This document shows, piece after piece, positions 1 to 11,609 of a DNA stretch of 64,000 nucleotides. The stretch spans positions 107,501 to 171,500 of the forward strand of contig WBZZ01000585.1 in assembly GCA_019918135.1 (NCBI GenBank), in the 5' to 3' direction. Numbering within the stretch: position 1 is the first letter of the stretch; every line of letters begins with the position of its first letter. The DNA comes from Paulinella micropora (Eukaryota; Cercozoa; Imbricatea; Euglyphida; Paulinellidae). The notes beneath the pieces were generated by a model. That model searched no databases. It worked only from the letters and a program-made list of their open reading frames with translations, and was not told the origin of the DNA. The translations under genes and the position numbers were made by a program.

Positions 1-1041
1 AGCGAAAGCAGTAAAGGATCATGACCTTCTCAATATTGAGGAGGAACCTTTTCTCCCCATACAGCCCCTTGAGCAGATGGTGGATTATAGGCTCGACCCC
101 TCTGCTTTCCACAAGTGGACCTCTTATAGGGGTGAGAGAGACCTACCTATTAGTAGGTACAACAACCTTGCGAAAAAGATCTGTTGGGTTCTGACCCCGG
201 ACGACGTCCCTGGCTCTCTACGCTACGTGACTGTCCCTGCACCCGCGGGCACGGCGGCTCCTACTTTCTGCCCAACACGCCCCCCGCTGGCAGTGGCAAC
301 GTCTACGACTACGACCACGACTCGACTACGACCACGGCAACAACGATGCCTCCTGCTACGTCGGCAGCTTCATCATCGCGCCCCATGGCAGCTCCCACTC
401 CGGTAAGGTTTCCCCGAACATGCTCCCAAAGTCCCGGTGGCCCCATCGCGTCCTTCCCAGGTCGAACCTTTCGCCCTACAGGAAGTAGTCTGGGCCCCAC
501 AGGTGAGTCAGAGGCACAGCGTTCCCTGTTTAGTCGACCGAGACCTGCTTCTGAGGGGGCACTTTCCCCACTAGCATCAGGGTACAGCTCAGTTCCGACC
601 CCGAGGTTTTCTCGACGAAGCACAAGCCTCCCTGGATCATTCTCCTCCCCTCCGGACTTCCGGTATGAAGACAGCGGCACGCTTTTCGTCTCCCCGTACG
701 AAGGAACAAGACGGGAAGGAAGGGCAGTCGAGGAGGAAGAAGAGTCGAAGGCACTGCCCCTGTTCTCTTTCTCTCCCGAGCGAGAGGCAGAGCCGGCCGA
801 CGGTAACAGTCTCCTCCTATCCCCCCGAGTCGAGCGGTCATCTGACCGACCCCGTTCTGCCCCTCCACGTGTCGTGACTTTCGCCACTGTTAGGCAATCG
901 TCCCCGCCGGCCGGTGAGAGCGACGAAGATTGAGAGCCCATGCAGGCAGTCACGGATCCCGCAGCCCCTGCAGCGGTCACACCGGTGGTGGCCGGTCGTA
1001 GCCGACCCAGCTGCCCCGACGACCGAAGCGGAGGTGGGTAA
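1..1041 (+). pseudogene. Gypsy 5' gag segment (copy A)
   Basis: This is a Ser/Pro/Arg-rich coding region lying upstream of the zinc-knuckle region. A near-identical copy on the minus strand (18,240-19,339) shows that it follows the LTR directly. No recognisable enzyme domain is present, and position plus composition fit the N-terminal part of gag. The CACTA transposon enters right after it. Fossil part, not intact. Confidence 0.6.
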
Positions 1042-1057
1042 CACTATGGGGACAAAA
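1042..1057 (+). repeat. CACTA left terminal inverted repeat
   Basis: CACTATGGGGACAAAA, preceded by the TAA target duplication at 1,039-1,041. It is the exact complement of 6,061-6,076. Confidence 0.9.
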
Positions 1058-1129
1058 ATGCTGATTCTAGCGAAAAACTGATTCCGTCGACTATTTGGCG
1101 CTAATCGGGCCTACATGCGATCCTTTCGC

Positions 1130-2110
1130 AACATATGTGATGCGATCTTTTTGATGATGCAATCACACTTTTACGTTGACGATAGAATCAGTTTATGATG
1201 CAATCACACTTTTACGTTGACGATAAAATCACACATTGACGATAGAATCAGTTTATGATGCAATCACACTTTTACGTTGACCATAAAATCACACATTGAC
1301 GCAAGAATCAGTTGACGATGGCATCACCTATTTGATGATGGTATCACCTATTTGATGATCCAGTCACATTTTAGATTCTAACTATTTACGATGCCATCAT
1401 CTATTTAATGATCCAGTCACATATTAAATCATGCTATTTACGATGCCATCATCTATTGATGATCCGGTCATCTAATATGTGATCCGGTTGTATATTAAAT
1501 CGTCATCTATTGATGATGCCATCGTCTACTGATGATGCAGTCATCTATTTGATGATGCCATCATCTAATGTGTGATCCGGTTGTATATTAAATCGTCATC
1601 TATTGATAATGCAATCATCTATTTGATGATCCAGTCATCTAATATGTGATCCGGTTGTTATTAAATCGTCGTCTATTGATGATGCAATCATCTATTGATG
1701 ATCCAGTCATTTAATATGTGATCCGGTTGCTACTAAATCGTCGTCTATTGATGATGCAATCATCTATTTGATGATCCTGTCATCCAATATGTGATCCGGT
1801 TGTATATTAAATTGATGATGGCATCATCTATTTGATGATGGCATCATCTATTTGATGATGGCATCATCTAAGAAGTGATCAGATTGTACATAAAATTGAC
1901 GATGGCATCATCTATTTGATGATTGCATCATCTATTTGATGATGACATCATCTATTTGATAATGCCATCATCTATTTGATGATGCCATCATCAAATAGAT
2001 GATATCATCGTCAAATGGATGATGCCATCATCAAATAGATGATGCCATCATATATTGATGATGCCATCATCTATTGATGATGCCATCATCTATTGATGAT
2101 CCTATCAGCT
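1130..2110. repeat. Left subterminal dyad-repeat array of the CACTA element
   Basis: This is a dense array of variants of GATGATGCCATCATC, a 15-mer with 7-bp arms around one central base. Between about 1,470 and 1,810 it is organised in higher-order units of roughly 75-90 bp, each carrying GTGATCCGGTTG. Near 1,980-2,000 the linker switches orientation (CTATTTGATGATG to CATCATCAAATAG), making the centre a larger palindrome. In CACTA elements subterminal repeats are usually transposase-binding sites, so that role is inferred here. Confidence 0.85.
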
Positions 2111-2148
2111 ATATTTCCAGGCTTTGCAAGCAAAGTGTTTTTATTTAA

Positions 2149-2404
2149 TAATTACTTACCTTGAAAACTCAACAAACGCTTATATAATACTCCTTGCCCT
2201 TCTTGAGTACTTTCTCCCAACTCGCTCCTGTAAGCCTTGGACAGCCCACCCTCCCCTCCCTCTGGAAGTATTCTAGTAATTACTTACATTGAAAACTCAA
2301 CAAACGCTTATATAATACTCCTTGCCCTTCTTGAGTACTTTCTCCCAACTCGCTCCTGTAAGCCTTGGACAGCCCACCCTCCCCTCCCTCTGGAAGTATT
2401 CTAC
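2149..2404. repeat. 128-bp tandem duplication covering a gene 3' end
   Basis: Units 2,149-2,276 and 2,277-2,404 are almost identical. The unit contains the last coding part and stop region of the minus-strand gene at 2,297-3,080. The same duplication is present in the other CACTA copy (about 23,432-23,687), so it predates the duplication of the locus. Confidence 0.9.
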
Positions 2405-3080
2405 AATAACGACGCGCATGGCCTTCTTTTTTTCCTTCTTGTCCACTCGCCAGTACCCCAAGAGGTCATTCACGCTGAGGTGTTCAACAAAAACTTTATT
2501 CTTGGCTTTTGCCTTGCCATCCCAAACTTTCTTCAAGCGTTCCAGGTCCACCTGGCTGTCGGTTTGCACCAACGCGAACTTAGTACCGCTTTTGATTGCC
2601 TGGCTGACACGCATGTTGACTACCTCGACCAACACCGTCCACCAGAGCAGCTCAACTCCTTCGTAAGTAGAGTCTGGTATTGCGAGTACCTGCCAACAAG
2701 GCAGCAAGGCAAAGTTACGACAGAACAGAATATTGTTGCCGAACAGAACAAGGATGAGATACCTTGACCTTGAAGCCAATTTTGCATGGATCATTATTTG
2801 CCAAGGTGCCGGCCGTCAAAACGTACAAATATTCCGACCGAGCCAGCTTCTGAACCTTCCACTCTCGGCTCACAGTTGCTGGCGGCTGCTTGAGATGAAA
2901 CGGGCCTCGATACCACTCCTCCACGGATGCAGGCTGTGACTGTGGCTTGCCTTTGTACGGTTTGCCACAGCTACTGCAGAATCGACTAGCTGGTGCAACC
3001 GGCTGTTTGCAGTAGCCATAGGCATCGTCCCCCGGGGCAAGCGAAGATCTTTTCTGTTGCACTTTACCAGAACGCTGCAT
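2297..3080 (-). CDS. Small two-exon CACTA-borne gene, function unknown
   Basis: Exon 1 is 2,763-3,080 (106 codons, ATG at 3,080). A 73-bp GT-AG intron (2,690-2,762) follows, and exon 2 is 2,297-2,689. Splicing is in phase 0 and gives about 236 residues. The N-terminal part has a cysteine cluster (RFCSSCGKPYKGK preceded by CKQP) resembling half a zinc ribbon. The middle and C-terminus are Lys/Val-rich without a family I recognise. It is the only gene-like feature in the element and lies between dyad arrays. A DNA-binding accessory factor would fit that setting, as TnpA does in Spm, but this is inference only. The second copy at 23,580-24,363 is also open, supporting real coding capacity. Possible upstream exons are not excluded. 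Confidence 0.6.
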
Positions 3081-3159
3081 TCAAAAACACACATGGTATC
3101 TACGTCAACACCGCAGTGGCACAAGGCAATTTATGCAATCACTTGTTAGTACTATAGCT

Positions 3160-3460
3160 AGTGATGCAATGAGCAAATTATGTGATGCAATCAGCAATAT
3201 GTGATGCCATCAGCAATATGTGATGCCACCAGCAATATGTGATGCCATCAGCAATATGTGATGCCATCAGCAATATGTGATGCCATGAGCAATATGTGAT
3301 GCCATCATCAGCAATATGTGATGCCATCAGTAATATGTGATGTCATCAGTAATATGTGATGCCATCAGCAATATGTGATGCCGTCAGCAATATGTGATGC
3401 CATGAGCAATATATGATGCCATGATCAATATGTGATGCAATCAGCAATATGTGATAGAGA
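3160..3460. repeat. 19-bp tandem array (CAATATGTGATGCCATCAG)
   Basis: About fifteen units of a 19-mer contain the half-site GATGCCATCA found in the other arrays of the same element. Single-base variants of CATCAG and CATGAG alternate. It lies just upstream of the minus-strand gene, so it may overlap its promoter region. Confidence 0.88.
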
Positions 3461-3593
3461 GAGAGAGGCCTTCGCTTCCTTATATATATTCTCTTATTAG
3501 TTGCTCCCGAAACTGTTGTTCCCTTTGTCGCTCGTGGTTTTCATAAAGCCACATCTCTCGTTCTAACTCTGTTTGATGTGCAACTGCCTGTCA

Positions 3594-3699
3594 CAGTGGG
3601 AGAGAGAGAGAGCGCGAGATCGAGAGAGCGAGTGAGAAAGATGGAGAGAGAAAGAGAGAGAGAGAGAGAGAGACCGAGAGAGAGAGAGAGAGAGAGACC

Positions 3700-3732
<33 letters not shown>

Positions 3733-3760
3733 AGAGAAAGAGAGAGAGGGAGGGAGAGAC
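3594..3760. repeat. (GA)n simple repeat
   Basis: A purine tract of GA dinucleotides with GACC and AAAG interruptions. Long Arg/Glu or Ser/Leu frames across it are composition artefacts. Confidence 0.92.
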
Positions 3761-3940
3761 TTGATCGGTTCCTTTCCGAGCTTTTCCCTTCAGTGCGGCT
3801 TGGTGCTGGCGCTGCCCAGTAGTGACGTCGTCCTGTACTGCTGCCCAGACCTGCAGGTTCCGATTTGGGGGCGGTCTGCAACTACAATAATATTCAAACA
3901 TGTGTGCAGTGAACACGTCTATTTTTGGTTGCATACAGGT

Positions 3941-4290
3941 TGAGAGATGTTGAGAGATGTTGAGAGATGTTGAGAGATGTTGAGAGATGTTGAGAGATGT
4001 CAAGAGATGTCGAAAACGATGTGGAGACATGTCGAGAGATGTCGAGAGAGATGTTGAGAGATGTTGAGAGATGTCGAGAGATGTCAAGAGAGATGCCGAG
4101 ACATGTCGAGAGATGTCGAGAGAGATGTTGAGATATGTCGAGAGATGTCGAGAGACGTTGAGAGATGTCGCGAGATGTCGAGAGAGATGTTAAGAGATGT
4201 TGAGAGATGTTGAGAGAGATGTTGAGAGAGATGTTGAGAGAGATGTTGAGAGAGATGTTGAGAGAGATGTTGAGAGATGTTGAGAGAGAG
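3941..4290. repeat. 12-14-bp minisatellite (TGTTGAGAGATG type)
   Basis: About 28 units of TGTTGAGAGATG or TGTCGAGAGATG, several with an extra GA. The second CACTA copy has the same array at 25,205-25,582 with a slightly different unit number. Confidence 0.9.
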
Positions 4291-4463
4291 AGGTATTACC
4301 TTTTTGTCCTTGCTTGTAGTGGGACATAATGTGATGCAATCAATGCAAAGACTTTTGAACTGACACTAAAATGGTCAAAAATGAAGCCGGAACTTTGCAA
4401 TTCATGTACGAAAACGTCCTTTGCCTTTCTCTTCCGTATCATGTTTCAAGTTTTTGACCGTTA

Positions 4464-6055
4464 CATGTTTATTGATGATTGCATCATCTATTGACGATGC
4501 GATCGTAAAAGCACGTCATCTATATAGTTAATATTGTGATGGCATCAGCTATATCCGATTGCATCAGCTATATGAGATTGCATCAAATATATGAGATGCA
4601 ATCATCTATTGATGATTGCATCATCTATTGACGATGAGATCGTAAAAGCACGTCATCTGTATACTTGTGTGATTGCATCAGCTATATCCGATTGTATCAC
4701 CTATATGAGATGCAATCATTTATTGATGATTGCATCATAAATTGACGATGCGATCGCAAAAGCACGTCATCTACATACTTATGTGATTGCATCAGCTATA
4801 TCCGATTGCATCAGCTATATGAGATGCAATCATCTATTGATGATTGCATCATCTATTGATGATTGCACCATCTATTATTGACGTAATCGTAAATAACATA
4901 CTTATGTGATTCCATCAGCTATAGCTGTGATGCAATTGATGATGGCATCATCTATTGATGATGGCATCATCTATGGATGACTCGATCGTAAATAACATAC
5001 TTATGTGATTCCGTCAGCTATAGCTGATGCAATCATCTATTAATGATGGCATCATCTATTGATGATGGCATCGTCTATTGATGACGCGATCGTAAATAGC
5101 ATACATTGTGATTCCGTCAGCTATAGCTGATGCAATCATATATTGATGATGGCATCATCTATTGATGATGGCATCATCTATTGATGATGGCATCATCTAT
5201 TGATGGTGGCATCATCTATGGATGACTCGATCGTAAATAACATACTCATATGATTCCGTCAGCTATAGCTGATGCAATCATCATATTGATGATGGCATCA
5301 TCTATTGATGATGGCATCATTTATTGATGATGGCGTCATCTATGGATGACGCGATCGTAAATAACATACTTATGTGATTCCGTCGGCTATAGCTGATGCA
5401 ATCATCAAATTGATGATGGCATCATCTATTGATGATGCGATCGTAATCACCAGTTTGACGATAGAATCAGCTATATGCGAAGCCATCATCAATTTGATGA
5501 TGGCATCATCAATAGACGACGCGATCATGAAGATACCACCACTTCGTAAAATACTATCTTGTGTGCTTGCATCAGCTATAGCTGATGCTATCATCTATTG
5601 ATGATACCATCATGTATTTGATTATGCCACGTAGATGATTGCATCGTCTATAGATGATGGCATCGTCTATAGATGATGGCATCGTCAATTTATGATGCGA
5701 TCATCAATAGATGATGGCATCATCTATAGAAGTGCGTGACGTAAGATACCATCTTGTGTGATTGCATCAGCTGTAACTAATGCTGTCATCTATTGATGAT
5801 GCTATCATATATTCGATGATCACGTAGATGATTGCATCGTCAATAGATGATGGCAGCGTCTATAGATGATGGCATCGTCAATTTGATGATGCGATCATCA
5901 GTAGATGATGGCATCATCTACGGACTGGACTTGTAAAAAATTATGCTGCTCACGTAGATGATGGCATCGTAAATGTGATTCCATCATCAAATTTACGCTA
6001 CTTAGCGCAAGTTTGATGATGGCATCATCAAATTTGCGAAGGAATCACATAGATG
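4464..6055. repeat. Right subterminal dyad-repeat array of the CACTA element
   Basis: Variants of GATGATGGCATCATC are arranged in higher-order units of about 100-150 bp that also carry GCGATCGTAAATA and the palindrome AGCTATAGCT. Together with 1,130-2,110 the arrays make up about half of the transposon. No gene is visible in this 1.6-kb stretch. Confidence 0.88.
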
Positions 6056-6060
6056 ATGCG

Positions 6061-6076
6061 TTTTGTCCCCATAGTG
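6061..6076 (-). repeat. CACTA right terminal inverted repeat
   Basis: TTTTGTCCCCATAGTG is the exact complement of the left end. It is followed by TAA at 6,077-6,079. Confidence 0.9.
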
Positions 6077-6079
6077 TAA

Positions 6080-8350
6080 CCCGTCTGGGGGCAATGCGGC
6101 AACCAGTACAACCTCTAGTAGTGGCGAACCGTGCTCGTCGAGTAGCTCCGAGCCGTCACGTACCCGTAACGGTATGCGTTTTAGTGGCAGCACCGTCCTC
6201 ATGATGGTTGCGCCAGTGGAGTCTGTTACCGAACGGTACCAAATGCGTATGCGAGAGATCAAGAAGCTCAAGTTCGATCACGTATCATTAGGATACACTT
6301 TGCGTCTGTTTCTTTCCAACCTCTCTCTTTTTATGACACAGTCTGAGGCCGAGATCTTCCTCAACGCGTGGTCGGCAAGGATTTCTTCCACGGACTCATA
6401 CGTGAAGTCTCTGCAGCTCTTGCCATGGGTCTGGTTGGACTACCGAGTAGACTCACGATGGAAAATCGACATAGTCTACGACGTAACCAAACCTTTCGGC
6501 CCGAGCTACAGGAACGACATGAAGAGAGGTTCGAAAGAAAACTTAGCTACTTTTATCACGCGACTGCAGAAGCTCTGCAGGCAGCTGCAGAACGAAGGCC
6601 TCGTGGCGAGGAAGCCCATAAGTATGAGGTAGCCCGGCGATGTGTCTCCCCTATGGAGATACAACACATAGAGTCTTTGCAGATAGAAAGAAAGAAGCGA
6701 GGTATTCCGCCGACACGTACGTTGGAAGAGCTGAGGTACCTTATCCTCAAGGCTAATCCACGTACCTTGACGGATTGGGACCCCAAGATGATCCTGACGG
6801 CACCGGATTCCGACTACGGCCGACGCCCTCCTCGTAAGGAGAGGGCCAAGGAGAGCACAAGGAAACCAAGGACCAAGTGGCCCCGCGATATCCCCTCGGG
6901 TAGTCAACTGCAAGTCGTGGCGAAGCAAGCGCCGGCGTCCCATCAGCAGAATAAGCCGAAGTCTGGCCTGGGACCGGACCAACGCAAGGGCTATGCGCCT
7001 TCGTCTGGCGGGCGTACAACCAAGACTGCACGCTTTTCTGGGGCCAACGCGATCAAGATCGCCAAGCCGTCTCAGTGGACGAAGGACCGCGCCAAGGAGA
7101 ACCGCGCGCAGCACACCAAGAGCTCCGAGCCCTGCGCCTACTGCAAACACTTCGGCAAGGTCGACAAACCTAATCACGCTCTCGAAGTCTGTAGGACACG
7201 CACGCGCGATCTGGAAAAGGGGCTCAACTCGCATTGGTGCCCCCCGCGGGCCGTGAAGCAACGCTCCGGCCCCGGACAGAAGGATCGTCGCGGCAAGGAC
7301 CGCAAGGAACGCAAGGACGCCCCTCTGTCGGCGGTGATGGCCGCTCAAGCCACGGTCGACGACCCTGACCAGGTAAGCACCCGAAATATATTAGACGATG
7401 GGACTGACACGGCTCTCGAATGCCGCTATGTCGCTCCCGTACGACCGCGTAAGGCAAATGTCCTCCAAGGACGGGTCCTGGCTATTGCCGGACTGGATCA
7501 GACCGCCGATAAGGCTATTGACATCTTTGTCATCGTTGACACAGGGTGTAATACCTTGGGGCTGATCCACCCACGCTTGTCCACCAAGATGGGCCTGATT
7601 GAGATGGACTTGCCCAGCCTGACAGCCCGCACGGCTCAAGGAATCATAACGATGGTTAGAGGTATACGTCTTTACATCCAAGTCCTCTCCACAAGGGGCT
7701 GGGACGAAATCTATCTCTACACCTCTCAGCATGTTCCCCCGGGAGCGGATATTTTGCTTGGTACTGCCCTTATCATGCAGACCAACATATCAACGGATGC
7801 ACTCTTCACCCGCATGGCAGCTGGCCAACAGTGGCCGGCCGTGCCGACACGGGCGGAGAACGAACAAATCCTCCTGGATGAGTTTGAGATCCTGACCCCG
7901 CCCCGACAGCCCAGCGAGACTGTAAATCAAGTTTTACGAAGCAGGACTATTCTAAGAGATGGTCCTTGCCAACAGATGGTCACGTTGATGGACCTCCCTT
8001 CGGATGATAACGAGGAGGAAGCCCAACAGCAAGACCTTAAGGAATGTCCCTTTAGTCTCCTCCCTTTGGTGGCGATCACCACTGATGGGAGTGATGATGA
8101 GGAGGAACAGGAAGAGAAAGAAGAGAAAGAAGAGAAAGAGGAGAAGGCAGACGAAACGGAAGAGCAGGAGGATAGTATAGAACGTACGACTACCCCATCG
8201 CGACAGACACGATCGCGGACCACAGCGGCCAGACTGGACCGTACACCGGTCTCGGCATTTCCGATCACGGGATCACCGGGCCACGCAAGCCTCGCAAGTG
8301 ACCCCCGGAGGACCATCGCCCACTCCCTCCAACATCAGCGCGTCTCCTAG
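6080..8350 (+). pseudogene. Gypsy gag zinc-knuckle and retropepsin region (copy A)
   Basis: A basic, Lys/Arg-rich stretch contains a knuckle-like CAYCKHFGK followed by distal His and Cys. It is followed by an aspartic protease with FVIVDTGCNTLG and the second signature ADILLGTALI. A Glu-rich acidic linker (EEKEEKEEKEEK) ends the region. This order, knuckle then protease, is that of a Ty3/Gypsy gag-pol junction. The same region occurs at 27,369-29,574 (+) and 53,333-55,047 (-). Fossil part. Confidence 0.8.
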
Positions 8351-10728
8351 CGAGCGGGGACGCAAACCCGGATCGAAAGATACGCCTAGCCGGTTAGGAC
8401 CCAGAGAGTCCCCCGCTTCGCCTGCTATGTCTAACGTCACGTCACCCGCTTCTGTTAGCGTTGCATCGCCCGCTTATTCAAGTGTCACGTCACCAGCGTC
8501 TCCTAACACCATGGCGCAAATAAGTGCTAGCGTTACTTCGCCCGCACTCGCTAACGCCATTTCGGCTTCTAGCGCACAAGCTTTTTCTCCGACACCGACA
8601 CAGGCGGTGAGGGATGTAATAGTGATAGATGACACATCCCCAGTAGCGACATCGTCGTCGGGGACACAGGCACGTCAAACCAACACGCCCGTATCACAAT
8701 TGCAAGCTAGCGCTTCATCGTCCCCCATGCCACTATCACTCCCACCCTTGGTCCAGCCCCCTTCTACACCAATTTGGACACAGGGAGCACAACGATCATT
8801 GGGTTTTTCCCTCGCCTTTCGCTATGGATCTATCTCTCCTAACGCAGCTCGAACCTTCCCACAAGGAGATCAGAATCTGACTAATTTCCAGCTCATAGCG
8901 TTCCGAAGTCACGCTATAACGGATATTGGTATAAGACAGCTCGACCAGGAAAATCCTATAACTCCGCGAAGAGCGGGTTTAGCTACTCCAGGTAGAAGTA
9001 GCCTGATGCACCCAGTAGGGCCACGTATGGTTACTCGCACACGGGTCAATTTCGAGAGAGCTATGCACCGCGAAGGTTTGAGCATACCAGCCGTCCCGCA
9101 AATAGGTGGGGTAGTTTTGAAGGATTTCTATAATGACAGGAAGTCCCTGTTCATTATTCGAAACCCGATTCTTTGTCTCCGCCCTTATTGGGAAGATCTC
9201 GTCCAATTCGGTGGGTACTTTCATTGCAACCATCGTTGCTACCATTACCTGCCTTACCTCGTCCGGGTCCATTGGAATCTACGCGGACCCGTCTTTTAAC
9301 GATCCAGGTAATATCAATATAGTGCGCCATCGCCTCGAGATTCGCGATGACGGTAGCTACAGTATCCCGATAACCGCAGGCCACAATGACACATAGACTG
9401 TACAGCAATGTCGGTCCCAGCACCTTGACGTGGATAACTACGAGCGTGCGCACCAGTATAGTTACGTAGCCACGCGCTTACATTCGGACCAACTGATTAG
9501 ATCAGTAGCATACGTAGCCCCTAGAGTCCAACAGGCTACAGCATGGGCCAGGATTTCCCTGCGCCAGGTGTCAGATGTCATAAGACAGGTCACCAATAGA
9601 GACCGTATATTCCTCGACAACAAGGGATATATCGCGCCTTATATCGTTCCAGGATTCGTTGACCCTCAAGTCGTCCACACCTTTTCAGGCGTTACTATGA
9701 AAAGTATGAACGTCTGTCATCCAGAGCATCCTCCGAACCTTTTTCAGCCTGAGGATGTCCTTCTTTCGGAATGCATAGCTTTTGTTTCATGCTTGCAAAG
9801 CGAAGTCCGGCAAACCAATCCCCAGGACGATTGGATGCTTCTCGCAACACGCACCGAGCGGGATGCGTGTGCTGATCGGCAGAACAAAAAGCCTGCTAAC
9901 CAAAGTAACACTCCGTTCCTCCAAACGAACCGTTCCACGACGAAAATCAGCTCGCTGCTGAATGGCCTCCCTCTCAAGTTGGTACTGCCGGCCTTAGTTA
10001 TGAATCGGACCCCACTGACGGTGTTTCACCACCCGCCGGTTTGGGGACGATCCAGAGCTCAATTGGCCTCAATTGTGGCTTTGGGATTGGACGACCATGA
10101 GCCGATATCTGATACCCTTCTTTTTAGGCACTACATGTCATACTCACAAGAGCGACCGTATGGTTTCATAGGCCACCTATCAGGGCTCTACCCGGGACAT
10201 GTGAGACAGAGTGTGCCTCAGCAGATTCTGAACCACGTAGTCCCATTCCCATGGTCCCACACTGCATCGGTGGAACCAGTGCGATCAGGGGGGAACCTAG
10301 GACAGCCTGACGAAGACCATCTCGGCTGCTCTATTTTCCTGAGATACAAATTCGTCTTTGAGCACATATGGCAATCGTTTGCATGCCTCTACTATCTTTT
10401 TCGATTGCCATCGAATTCAGACATAAGATATTGCACCCACCCATATGATATCAAGAAACCTACCGGGCAGTCACACGCGACAACGACGAAATTGCGACGA
10501 CGACGACGACAACCAAGGCGGCTCCTCATCCTCCTCATCTTCTCTTCTTCTTCTTCTTCTTCTTCTTCTTCTTCTTCTTCTTCTTCTTCTTCTTCTTCAT
10601 CTTCGTCCTCCAGCTCTGCTCCAGCCCCGAGCGCAACATCGGGTAGCCGGACGACAGATAAGCAGGAGAAGAATGAAGATAAGAATAAGAACAAGGAACG
10701 GAGTAAGAGCAGCCGGCAAAACCCATAA
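8298..10728 (+). other. Extra region between Gypsy protease and RT (copy A)
   Basis: Two reading frames lie here. The first (8,298-9,299) is Ser/Pro/Ala-rich at its start and more globular at its end. The second (9,430-10,728) ends in a long serine run encoded by (TTC)n at about 10,541-10,600 and a Lys/Asp-rich tail. Neither matches a domain I know. About 3 kb of sequence between protease and RT is more than usual for Ty3/Gypsy. Copy B has it too, on minus at 42,020-42,430 and 51,169-53,330. Confidence 0.5.
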
Positions 10729-11609
10729 GGTACGAACATGGCACTATCATGAAGTGGCCTACGACAGCCAAGGTAGGCGATACCTTAGGGCAATGTCACA
10801 AGGTGAACGCAAGCCCAGACGCCCTCAGCACCAAGCCCAACAGCAGCGTTTGCGACAGGCGTAGGCCATGATCCATGGCTGGGAAAATCCGGTCCAGAGA
10901 TGGACTACGGGTATTGCGGCTCAGCGACATGTACCCCGAAGCAAACTGCCAAGGCGCGGTCCGAGACGCGTGCGGAGCGAGCCGAGCCTGCCCCGACCGG
11001 CTGACAGCCGACCCCAGAACTTAGTTCCAGAGACGCGCAGCAATATATATGCACCACGTGCAACCCATCTCCGACATCAAAGCACGAAAGTTGTACCAAC
11101 TCACTCGATGCATATGCTTGGAACATGGGCTGGCCCACAGTGTCGATCGCCCCCTTCTCCGGGACAGCTGCGCTTCCGACCACACTCCCCTCAACACGAG
11201 CCGGAGATGTGCAAGACGCAGTGACAACCCACGGAGCCGTATCCGGACCCCATCAAGCCCCATACTGTGGCCCAGCTAATGTTGCCGCATGACCGGGAAA
11301 ATCCCCTGATTAGCGGTCTAGACTGGCTCTCTATGAGCATGATTTCTGATCCAGGTATTTACTCGTCACACAAGATGACATCACTGGCCTATTCCCAGAC
11401 CCCGTTTTGATGCTTTCAGAGCGATTATGCCGACAATACCTAGACGAACAGAAGGAAAAGAAGGCCGAACCACCTAAACCCAAGTTCGGCCCGGATACTA
11501 TTAGCTCCAACCTCACTCCCCCTCAGAAGAAAGGAGCGAAAGATTTTCTAGAGCGTTACGGCGGCCGATTCCATGAAAAGGCTGGCTGTTTTACGGACAC
11601 CGTTATCTC

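Larger units (their letters stand above)
1042..6076 (+). mobile_element. CACTA (EnSpm)-type DNA transposon, copy A, 5,035 bp
   Basis: The ends are perfect 16-bp inverted repeats, CACTATGGGGACAAAA on the left and its complement on the right. They are flanked by a 3-bp TAA duplication (1,039-1,041 and 6,077-6,079). CACTA termini with a 3-bp target duplication are the signature of this superfamily. The interior holds long subterminal arrays of dyad-symmetric repeats, one small two-exon gene on minus, a (GA)n tract and a 12-14-bp minisatellite. No transposase-like reading frame is visible, so it was probably mobilised in trans. A second copy at the same Gypsy position is split between 17,433-18,236 and 23,217-27,368. 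Confidence 0.85.

Noticed and set aside
3160-3460. CRISPR-like array of regular short repeats
   Set aside because: The units are contiguous tandem repeats without unique spacers, no cas genes are nearby, and the window is eukaryotic.
3594-4290. Long Arg/Glu, Ser/Leu and Asn/Ile-rich frames
   Set aside because: They read through (GA)n and a 12-14-bp minisatellite. Open frames in all registers are a composition effect.
6500-7350. Long minus-strand frame opposite the Gypsy gag region
   Set aside because: It is a shadow frame of the coding strand. Its composition mirrors the gag codons and it has no domain of its own.
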